NCBI GenBank assembly: GCA_963739335.1
Contig: CAVUAC010000003.1
Location: 3,643-67,642 of the forward strand
Length of the DNA stretch: 64,000 nucleotides
Reading direction: 5' to 3'
DNA from: UBA9647 sp963739335
GTDB taxonomy: Bacteria; Bacteroidota; Ignavibacteria; UBA10030
Shown: positions 8,945 through 15,768 of the stretch, in pieces
Layout of the letters: the number at the start of each line of letters is the position of its first letter
How positions within the stretch are numbered: position 1 is the stretch's first letter
Program-made: the position numbers and the translations under genes
The notes under the pieces: model-generated
Seen by the model: only the letters and a program-made list of their open reading frames with translations
What the model was told of the DNA's origin: nothing
Databases searched by the model: none

Positions 8945-10123
8945 ATGAAGATCGGCGGGTACGAGGTCCTTTCACTTGAGACGGGCCGTTTTGCTCTCGA
9001 CGGCGGAGCGATGTTCGGCGTCGTGCCATGGGTGTTCTGGAGCAAGATGATTTCTCCGGATGAACGGGGCCGGATCAACCTTGCTGCGCGATGTTGGCTT
9101 GTCCGGGGGCAGGGTCGGACCATCCTCGTTGACAATGGAAACGGTACGAAGTGGAACGAGAAACTGAAGGACATCTACAATCTGGATCTCACGTCGGGAG
9201 ATCTCGTGTCGTCGTTGATGAAGGCCGGGGTCAAACCTCACGGCGTCACCGACGTCATCCTGACGCATCTCCACTTCGATCACGCGGGTGGATCGACCAC
9301 CGTCGCCGGTGGGAAGCTTGTTCCGACATTCCCGAACGCGAAATACTACGTTCAGAAAAAACACTGGGAGCTTTCTCAGCATCCCACGGAGAAGGATCGC
9401 GCCAGCTTCATGAATGATGATTTCGTCCCGCTGATGGACCATGGTGTGCTCGAGCTCGTCGATGGAGAGTGCGAGATATTCCCCGGCATCGAACTGCTCG
9501 TCACGAATGGGCACACAACCGCACAACAGCTCCCGAAGATCTCTGATGGTCGGACGACCATGCTTTTCTGTTGTGATTTGCTGCCAACGGCGTCGCATGT
9601 TCCCTGGCCTTATGTCATGGCGTATGACGTTCGTCCCCTTGTGACGATCGAGGAAAAAAAGAAGATTCTTGGGCGGGCATACGAAGAAGGGTGGATTCTT
9701 TTTCTGGAACATGATCCTGCTACAGAAGCTATCACGATCAAACCGAACGAAAAGGGTTTTGGCCTGGATCGGAAGTTTAAGAGTATCATGATTCGATTCG
9801 TCAAAGTTGCTGATGTTGGGGACTTCACACTCCACAAGACGAAACGCGTGACGGTGGAGAATGTCGAGATCGCATTGTTTTGCGTCGATAGGCAGTACTA
9901 CGCTGTGCAGAATGATTGTCCGCATCAGCACTACTCGGCCCTTCATGAGGGGATCCTCAATGGTATCGAGATCACTTGTCCGATGCATGGATGGACGTTT
10001 GATCTTTCCTCAGGCAAACCCACGGTTGGCGGCGGAAAGCTGAAACGCTATGCTGTGAAGGTGACAGGCAATGACATTCTGGTCGAGGCTCCGAGTGCGG
10101 AGCCAGAGTGGGCCAAGAGGTGA
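8945..10123 (+). CDS. Metallo-beta-lactamase fold hydrolase fused to a Rieske [2Fe-2S] domain
   Basis: A 392-residue two-domain protein. Residues 1-278 form a metallo-beta-lactamase (MBL) fold: LTHLHFDHAGG supplies H108, H110, D112 and H113, followed by H190, D211 and H256 as the remaining metal ligands. Residues 285-385 form a Rieske domain with C325-P-H327, 17 residues, then C345-P-M-H348. The MBL half resembles quorum-lactonase or hydroxyacylglutathione-hydrolase-type enzymes; the Rieske half would hold a 2Fe-2S cluster for electron transfer. The fused pair suggests an oxidoreductase or a redox-gated hydrolase, which is inference. The start is placed at ATG 945 bases past 8 kb (GGAAG upstream) rather than at an in-frame start at 8915 that lies within the terminator. 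It overlaps the next gene by 4 bp. Confidence 0.85.
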   Translation: MKIGGYEVLSLETGRFALDGGAMFGVVPWVFWSKMISPDERGRINLAARCWLVRGQGRTILVDNGNGTKWNEKLKDIYNLDLTSGDLVSSLMKAGVKPHGVTDVILTHLHFDHAGGSTTVAGGKLVPTFPNAKYYVQKKHWELSQHPTEKDRASFMNDDFVPLMDHGVLELVDGECEIFPGIELLVTNGHTTAQQLPKISDGRTTMLFCCDLLPTASHVPWPYVMAYDVRPLVTIEEKKKILGRAYEEGWILFLEHDPATEAITIKPNEKGFGLDRKFKSIMIRFVKVADVGDFTLHKTKRVTVENVEIALFCVDRQYYAVQNDCPHQHYSALHEGILNGIEITCPMHGWTFDLSSGKPTVGGGKLKRYAVKVTGNDILVEAPSAEPEWAKR

Positions 10124-11079
10124 ATTCGTCGTCGGCATCCATCCTAACGAAATTCATCAAAACGAGAGCCTTGGAGTTTGGGTTCTCGAAGGTTGGGCTG
10201 GTGCGCGCGGAAGTCATGTTGGAAGAGGGGATGAGGCTCCGTGAATGGCTTGCTCGGGGATTTCACGGGACGATGGAATGGATGGAGAGGAGCGTCGATA
10301 AACGTGCCGATGTACGCCATGTTCTGCCAAATGCCCGATCCGTCGTTTCGCTCGCCTTGAATTACTTCTCACCCGTTCAACAGTCTGACGATGCCCGTTG
10401 CGGCAAGATTTCGCGCTATGCCTGGGGGGATGATTATCACGTGGTGATGACGTCGCGAATCCAAACGCTGGTTGATTGCATCAAACAAGAGCGTCCTGGA
10501 TTGCAGGTCAAATCCTATGTTGACACGGGCCCTGTAATGGACAAAGCCTGGGCCGTCCGTGCAGGGATCGGCTGGCTGGGGAAACACACGAACGTCATCG
10601 CGAAGGAATATGGATCATGGGTGTTTCTGGGTGAGATCATCCTTGATCAAGAGCTCGAGTACGATGAGCCGATGGCTGATTTCTGTGGAACCTGTTCAGC
10701 GTGCATCGAGGCTTGCCCAACAGGAGCGATTGTTCAGCCATATTTGCTCGATTCGACGAAGTGTATTTCGTATCTTACGATCGAGCACAAGGGAGAAATT
10801 CCCGACACGCTGAAACCGAAGTTCGAAAACTGGGTATATGGTTGTGACATTTGTCAGGATGTGTGCCCATGGAATCGTTTTCAGCGACCGACGAGCGAAC
10901 AAGCCTTTTTCCCGCGAATCGAAAACATCGGGCCGAAACTGAGCGAACTCGAACACATCACCTCTGAGGAATTCGCTCGACGGTTTTGGAGAAGCCCTAT
11001 CAAGCGAACCAAGCGCGAGGGTCTCGTTCGAAATGCGAACGCAGTGCAAGAGGGAAGAGAACGCAGCCGCGAGGGCTGA
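10120..11079 (+). CDS. queG: Epoxyqueuosine reductase QueG
   Basis: Catalyses the last step of queuosine biosynthesis, reducing epoxyqueuosine in tRNA, with cobalamin and two [4Fe-4S] clusters. Family landmarks are MEWMERSVDKRADVRHVLPNARSV-type sequence, the GIGWLGKHTN motif, and two ferredoxin-like cysteine sets, CGTCSACIEACP and YGCDICQDVCP. About 319 residues from GTG 10120, whose GTGA overlaps the preceding stop, suggesting translational coupling; GTG 10108 is an alternative. The protein ends soon after KRTKREGLVRNA, so it lacks the C-terminal HEAT-like extension of the longer enterobacterial form. The short form occurs in many bacteria. Confidence 0.92.
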   Translation: MNSSSASILTKFIKTRALEFGFSKVGLVRAEVMLEEGMRLREWLARGFHGTMEWMERSVDKRADVRHVLPNARSVVSLALNYFSPVQQSDDARCGKISRYAWGDDYHVVMTSRIQTLVDCIKQERPGLQVKSYVDTGPVMDKAWAVRAGIGWLGKHTNVIAKEYGSWVFLGEIILDQELEYDEPMADFCGTCSACIEACPTGAIVQPYLLDSTKCISYLTIEHKGEIPDTLKPKFENWVYGCDICQDVCPWNRFQRPTSEQAFFPRIENIGPKLSELEHITSEEFARRFWRSPIKRTKREGLVRNANAVQEGRERSREG

Positions 11080-11108
11080 AACTCACATACTTGTATGACT
11101 TACTACTT

Positions 11109-11153
11109 AATATACTCATTACTTTCATACTCATTACTCTCATACTCACTACT
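11109..11153. repeat. 15-bp tandem repeat, three copies
   Basis: Three adjacent imperfect 15-bp units built on TCATACTCATTACT occupy the short gap between queG and trxB. This is a VNTR-like tract close to the trxB start at 11172. Confidence 0.7.
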
Positions 11154-11171
11154 GAGCGACTTGAACTTCCA

Positions 11172-12132
11172 ATGACCGACAATAATTATCATAACGTTAT
11201 TATCATCGGATCGGGCCCGGCGGGTCTTACGGCGGCACTCTATACTGCACCGCGCGAACCTAAGCCCCATCCTGTTCGAAGGCATCCAGCCCGGTGGGCA
11301 GCTGACCATCACGACAGAGGTTGAGAATTATCCCGGCTTCCCCAACGGCGTCATGGGGCCTGAGCTTATGGATTTGTTCCGTCAGCAGGCTCACAAGTTT
11401 GGAGCTCAGTCGATCTATCAGGAAGTGACGGAGGTAGATTTCTCGCGGAGGCCATTCAAAGTGGTGGCAGACGGCAAGTCATATTTTGGCGAGACGGTCA
11501 TCGTCTCGACAGGTGCCTCTGCGAAACTTCTCGGAATACCTTCCGAAGCGGAATACATGGGGTATGGCGTCTCAGCGTGCGCAACGTGTGATGGATTCTT
11601 CTTCAAGAACCAGCACGTGGTGGTGGTTGGCGGAGGTGACACCGCCATGGAAGAAGCAACGTTTTTGACCAAGTTTGCATCCAAAGTCACCGTTGTCCAC
11701 AGGCGGGACGAGCTTCGAGCCTCGAAATTCATGCAGGAGCGGGCATTCAACAATCCGAAAATCGAGTTTGTCTGGGACTCCGTTGTTGACGAGGTTTTGG
11801 GCAAGGCAGATGGAGGAAAGAAATCGCTCACAGGCGTTCGGCTGAAGAATCTCAAGACCGGGGTTGTGACAGACTTCAGGTGTGATGGACTTTTCCTTGC
11901 CATTGGTCATCAACCGAATACGCGGCTGTTCAAGGGCGCGCTTGATATGGACGCTGTGGGGTATCTCATCACCAAGCCACACGGCACCGCCACAAACGTC
12001 CCTGGCGTGTTCGCAGCTGGAGATGTTGCCGATCCGACGTATCGGCAGGCGGTGAGTGCAGCGGGCAGCGGGTGCATGGCCGCAATCGATGCGGAACGCT
12101 TCCTGGTTCACCATCAGGTATCTCATAGCTGA
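11172..12132 (+). CDS. trxB: Thioredoxin reductase (apparent frameshift)
   Basis: FAD- and NADPH-dependent reductase of thioredoxin. The N terminus has the FAD dinucleotide loop IIGSGPAGLTAALYTA; the redox pair is CATC in SACATCDGFFF; the NADPH loop is VVVGGGDTAMEEA; the C-terminal FAD motif is FAAGDVADPTYRQAV. The frame changes at about 11250-11252 in GCACCGCGCG: dropping one C restores ARANLSPILFEGIQPGGQL, the expected family text. Both flanks are fully conserved, so this is probably a sequencing insertion. Without correction the N-terminal frame runs out at 11324 and the C-terminal frame opens at 11353. No good ribosome-binding site precedes ATG 11172. A terminator follows at 12162-12194. 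Confidence 0.9.
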
Positions 12133-12161
12133 CAATCTGATCCCCTTGTTTGGTCTGTCCG

Positions 12162-12194
12162 AGTCCCGACTGAAGTTTGTCGGGACTTTCTTTT
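12162..12194 (+). terminator. Terminator after trxB
   Basis: AGTCCCGAC (12162-12170) and GTCGGGACT (12179-12187), 8-nt loop, followed by TTCTTTT. Confidence 0.88.
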
Positions 12195-12402
12195 GGGGGG
12201 TGGTTCCAACGCTCGACTTCCAGGCCTCTTGGAAATGCTTGATTTAGCAGCCCATTCATCACGTCCAACTTCACACGAGATTCTTATTTGACTTTCACAC
12301 AGTGTCTTCGTATAATTATATGCATTTCAACAACTTATGCGACCTCAAGGGACAAGACGTTTCCTCCCTTCGTGGTGAGCCTCACAATTTTCTATTCTGA
12401 GC

Positions 12403-13338
12403 ATGTCAAACACAGCGAAATGGGTTATCGGCATAGCCTTGTTCTTTGTCTTCATCGGTGCTTTGTTCATAATTTCAGTCGTTTCCCTCATTTTCAGTGA
12501 ACCTGAAGACGAAAGTGCAGGCACAGGTGGCGAGCGTGTTGCCGTCGTGGAGCTGACGGAACCCATCATGGACTCTCAGGACATCGTCCGTCAGTTCAAG
12601 AAGTATAGAGAAAACAAGTCAGTCAAAGCCATTGTTTTTCGTGTTGATTCTCCCGGTGGAGGGGTCTCTGCAAGTCAGGAGATCTACGAAGAGGTGAAGA
12701 AGACCCGCCATTCGGGGAAGCCCGTGGTTGTGTCAATGGGTGCAGTGGCAGCCAGTGGGGGCTATTATGTCTCGTGCGGAGCTACGAGAATTGTTGCGAA
12801 CCCCGGGACTCTGACCGGCAGCATTGGCGTGATTTTCCAATTCCTCCATTTCAGCGAACTGATGAACAAGATCGGGATCGACGCCTCAACGTTCAAGACG
12901 GGCAAGTACAAGGATATTGGTTCCCCGTTTCGCAAGACCACCGAGGAGGAAAAGAGATTCTTCGACCAACTGCTCGGGGATGTGTATGATCAGTTTGTGT
13001 CTGTCGTGGCTACTGAGCGTAAACTTGACCGCCAGCGAGTGCTGCGCTATGCCGATGGGCGTGTGTTCACAGGCCGGCAGGCTCGAGAGTACGGTTTGGT
13101 TGATACACTTGGGACGTACGAAGATGCCGTGAATATTGCTGCCAAACTTGGCGATGTTCGGGGGAAGCCGAAGGTCGTCAAGGAAAAGAAACTCAGGACA
13201 TTTCTTGATCGGCTTATGGGGCAGACGGTTTCAGAACTGGCGACATTGAAGAGGGATATCTTCAATCAGCCGGTGCTGCAATACAAGTTTACATCACCGG
13301 TACTAACAAATCACAGGAGGCACCTTGACAAAAGCTGA
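12403..13338 (+). CDS. sppA: Signal peptide peptidase SppA (short form)
   Basis: A membrane-bound serine protease that degrades cleaved signal peptides. It has 311 residues, with one N-terminal membrane segment (about 7-31) and a single crotonase-like protease domain. FRVDSPGGGV is the conserved oxyanion region, AASGGYYVSC carries the catalytic serine, and TGSIGVI follows; the catalytic lysine is expected in the STFKTGKYKDIGSPFR segment. This corresponds to the single-domain form rather than the 618-residue Escherichia coli protein. Its 3' end overlaps the start of the HU gene by 14 bp in another frame, suggesting coupled translation. Confidence 0.92.
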   Translation: MSNTAKWVIGIALFFVFIGALFIISVVSLIFSEPEDESAGTGGERVAVVELTEPIMDSQDIVRQFKKYRENKSVKAIVFRVDSPGGGVSASQEIYEEVKKTRHSGKPVVVSMGAVAASGGYYVSCGATRIVANPGTLTGSIGVIFQFLHFSELMNKIGIDASTFKTGKYKDIGSPFRKTTEEEKRFFDQLLGDVYDQFVSVVATERKLDRQRVLRYADGRVFTGRQAREYGLVDTLGTYEDAVNIAAKLGDVRGKPKVVKEKKLRTFLDRLMGQTVSELATLKRDIFNQPVLQYKFTSPVLTNHRRHLDKS

Positions 13339-13621
13339 TATCGTTGATGTCATTGCAGCAGCCACCGGGCTTACGAAAGTTGAGACGGAGGCAGTTGTCG
13401 ATGGTTTCATCTCGACCGTCATTGATGCAATGAAGGCGGGAAAAAACATCGAGATCCGTGGTTTCGGCAGCTTCAAGGTTAAGAAGCGCAAGGGGAGAAT
13501 GGCGCGCAACCCAAGGACTGGCGAGCAGGTGAAGGTGGAAGAGCACTTTGTCCCGATCTTCAAAGTGTCGAAGGATTTGAAACACGTCGTTGATGAGAAT
13601 TTGAAGAAACCGGCAGGATAG
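13325..13621 (+). CDS. HU/IHF-family DNA-binding protein
   Basis: A 98-residue histone-like protein that binds and bends DNA as a dimer. It opens with MTKADIVDVIAAATGL, has the dimer core VVDGFISTVIDAMKAGKNIEIRGFGSF, and the beta-arm KKRKGRMARNPRTGEQV with the conserved RNP turn that intercalates into DNA. It starts with TTG 13325; AGGAGG at 13315-13320 fixes this start. Whether it is HU-like or IHF-like cannot be decided from sequence alone. Confidence 0.93.
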   Translation: MTKADIVDVIAAATGLTKVETEAVVDGFISTVIDAMKAGKNIEIRGFGSFKVKKRKGRMARNPRTGEQVKVEEHFVPIFKVSKDLKHVVDENLKKPAG

Positions 13622-13629
13622 TCACATCA

Positions 13630-14499
13630 ATGAGACCAAGATTCTCTTGCGCAGCTTGTGAGGGTGAAATTCAGTGGGGTGAACGGTTCTGCAGGAATTG
13701 CGGCAAGCCCGTCGAGTGGCCGGCCGATGCCCAGGGCGTTGAACTGGGCGAAGGTCCTGAGGGCTCAGCGATCTGCAAAAACTGCGGTTCCGGCAATCCC
13801 GCGGGTGCAGGCTTCTGTGGGTCGTGCGGAGCCAAGCTGCCGACACAGGCCAAGTCGACCTCCGACTCACGAAAAGCCGGGAAACCCCGCCAGGCATCCG
13901 GCAAAGAAAAAGAAGCTCAGTCCAGCCCGCTATTCTCATGGAAGGTGATTTTCGGCTTTCTCGGTGTCCTGTTGTTGATTGTCATAGGGGTTGAAGTGTT
14001 TTCTCCCCGAGAACAGACGGGCAGCCAGTCGACTTCTTCGACAATGTCTTCGGCCCCGGTTGCCAATATGGGGGCGATGAACCAGATTACCGAGCTTGAG
14101 AAGCGTGTCTCAGCGAATCCGAACGATATGCAGATGCTTTTGACGCTGGCAAATGCTTGTCAGGATGGTCGTTTCTTCGACAAAGCAATTGCTCATTACA
14201 AGCGATACCTCGAAAAGAACCCGAAAGACGCAAACGCGCGTGTCGATTTGGGAGTCTGCTACTACGAGAGTGGCAACAGCGATGAAGCTCAGAACCAAAT
14301 GCAGACTGCCTTGAAGTACGATCCGAAGCATGTCCCGGCGCACTTCAATCTGGGCATTGTTAATCTCAGTGCCCGCCGTATTCGGGAGGCGAATGAATGG
14401 TTCAAGAAGACGATTGCTCTTTCCCCCAATAGTGAAATGGGCCAAAAGGCAAAGCAGATTCTTGAGCAACACTCTAGTCCACTCATCCAAAACAAATAG
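13630..14499 (+). CDS. Double zinc-ribbon, single-TM, TPR-repeat protein
   Basis: A 289-residue membrane protein of unknown function. Two zinc ribbons come first, CAACEGEI...CRNCGK (residues 7-25) and CKNCGSGNP...CGSCGAK (about 49-69). A charged linker rich in Lys and Ser leads to one transmembrane helix (about 105-125), then three or so tetratricopeptide units, for example AIAHYKRYLEKNPKDANARVDLGVCYYESG. The layout suggests an inner-membrane scaffold with cytoplasmic ribbons and a protein-binding TPR domain. It sits 8 bp after the HU gene and 11 bp before the small COX24-like gene. Confidence 0.8.
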   Translation: MRPRFSCAACEGEIQWGERFCRNCGKPVEWPADAQGVELGEGPEGSAICKNCGSGNPAGAGFCGSCGAKLPTQAKSTSDSRKAGKPRQASGKEKEAQSSPLFSWKVIFGFLGVLLLIVIGVEVFSPREQTGSQSTSSTMSSAPVANMGAMNQITELEKRVSANPNDMQMLLTLANACQDGRFFDKAIAHYKRYLEKNPKDANARVDLGVCYYESGNSDEAQNQMQTALKYDPKHVPAHFNLGIVNLSARRIREANEWFKKTIALSPNSEMGQKAKQILEQHSSPLIQNK

Positions 14500-14510
14500 C
14501 GGAGGGCGCA

Positions 14511-14606
14511 ATGCCAAGTGGTAAGAAGCGCAAACGCCATAAAATGGCGACCCACAAGCGCAAAAAGCGCTTGCGGAAGATGCGTCATAAGAAGAAGAAT
14601 CGTTAG
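14511..14606 (+). CDS. AURKAIP1/COX24-domain small basic protein (ribosome-associated, bS22/mS38-like)
   Basis: A 31-codon gene starting MPSGKKRKRHKMATHKRKKR and ending KKKNR. Over half the residues are Lys or Arg, with several His. It matches the small COX24/AURKAIP1-domain proteins common in the Bacteroidota-Chlorobiota group; the mitochondrial relative is small-subunit protein mS38, so a ribosomal role is likely but inferred. A strong ribosome-binding site (GGAGGG, 14501-14506) precedes ATG 14511, and a clear terminator lies about 110 bp downstream. It is too short for routine ORF lists and easily missed. Confidence 0.85.
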   Translation: MPSGKKRKRHKMATHKRKKRLRKMRHKKKNR

Positions 14607-14928
14607 TTCAATGTGGACGGGACCTGGCGCACGATATGAGGCCTGGTCCATCTTCAAGACGCGAATCCCGCAACGCTTTCTTGTGGGATTTCCCTTTGAG
14701 TTCATCAGATCCACGTTGCCCTGTTGGGTATCTCCGGCAGGGCAATTTTTTTCTTCGCTTCTTAACAAGTCCTGCTAATGGCACCTGGTAGCCCCAAACG
14801 GTTCTCGTGGGACCAGTTATCATATTTGACCAACGCATGCATCGAATTTCTTGTTTCTTTTGCTCTTATTTTCTACTTTCATCTGCACTGAGATTCGGGC
14901 TTGCCCATTATTTCTGACGGAGGATAGT
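14607..14928. other. Intergenic region with terminator
   Basis: 322 bp between the COX24-like gene and the YtxH gene. It contains the terminator at 14716-14752; the remaining 176 bp would have to hold the promoter of the YtxH/DUF948 pair, but no convincing -35/-10 pair was found. Confidence 0.6.
14716..14752 (+). terminator. Terminator after the HU-TPR-COX24 unit
   Basis: TTGCCCTG (14716-14723) pairs with CAGGGCAA (14738-14745), 14-nt loop, followed by seven T residues. Confidence 0.9.
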
Positions 14929-15267
14929 ATGGCAGACGATAGCAATGATAGCATGGCAAAGGGCCTCATTATTGGTTTCATTGCAGGCAGCGTGGTGGGA
15001 GCCGTTCTGGCGCTCTTGTATGCGCCGAAGAGCGGAAAAGAGCTGCGGCGCGACATAAAGGACAAGGCCAGCGACTTGGTCGAAAAGGGAGAAGAGTACA
15101 TCGCAAAAGCTCGCACGACGGCGACAGAGATCGTGAACGAGGCGAAAAAAAAATCTGACAGCCTGATTACAGACGCCCGGAAGCAGGCCAGCAGTTTGAT
15201 GGGTGATGCAGAACGGATCCTCACTGATGCCCGCAACAAGATTGGCGGGGAAGGATCGCGTTCCTGA
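14929..15267 (+). CDS. YtxH-domain membrane protein
   Basis: A 112-residue protein with one N-terminal membrane segment (GLIIGFIAGSVVGAVLALLYAP, residues about 12-33) followed directly by the YtxH signature PKSGKELRRDI. The rest is a long amphipathic, coiled-coil-like helix rich in Ala, Lys and Glu. YtxH proteins are associated with general stress responses in some bacteria, but their molecular role is not settled. CGGAGG at 14918-14923 supports ATG 14929 over an in-frame start at 14851. It is probably co-transcribed with the DUF948-like gene 65 bp downstream. Confidence 0.85.
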   Translation: MADDSNDSMAKGLIIGFIAGSVVGAVLALLYAPKSGKELRRDIKDKASDLVEKGEEYIAKARTTATEIVNEAKKKSDSLITDARKQASSLMGDAERILTDARNKIGGEGSRS

Positions 15268-15332
15268 AGCTGGCGCTCGGCTGAAACAGAAACATCGAAC
15301 TTAAGTTCTGCATTCAATGAGAGGGACTTGCC

Positions 15333-15704
15333 GTGGAAACTGTTCTTCAAATTGTCCAGGTGATCGCGCTGATCAGCCTGACGGCGCTGTGCGTGTATCT
15401 GATAGTAGTTCTCTCACGGCTCAGACGCGATCTGTCGGACTTCGCTCAGCGTTCTAAACCAGTGCTCGAAAACCTCGCGTTTATTACGGAAAAACTGAAA
15501 TCAACTGCGCAGAAGATTGACGATCACGTTGACATTGTCAAAAGCTCGCTCACATCGCTCAAGAACGTGGCCGACAATGTCCTGGTCCTCGAAGAGCGCG
15601 TACAGCAACGACTCGAAGAACCCATTCTTCAGGTAGCCTCGATCATCGGAGCCATCGTGAGCAGCTTGGGAGTTTTCTTTGAGCGGTTTCGACCCCGTTC
15701 GTGA
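15333..15704 (+). CDS. DUF948-like membrane protein
   Basis: A 123-residue protein with an N-terminal transmembrane helix (METVLQIVQVIALISLTALCVYLIVVLSRL) and a heptad-patterned helical region (about 30-100) that ends in a second hydrophobic stretch (VASIIGAIVSSLGVFFERF). The layout fits DUF948 proteins, which often lie next to YtxH genes as here. The start is GTG 15333 with GAGAGGGA upstream. Function unknown; an envelope-stress role is suggested only by the partner gene. Confidence 0.75.
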   Translation: METVLQIVQVIALISLTALCVYLIVVLSRLRRDLSDFAQRSKPVLENLAFITEKLKSTAQKIDDHVDIVKSSLTSLKNVADNVLVLEERVQQRLEEPILQVASIIGAIVSSLGVFFERFRPRS

Positions 15705-15768
15705 TGCGCTTTACCTCGAGTTGTCCTCTCTTGTCTGAACTATCACCTATGATTAATGAGGAGATACC

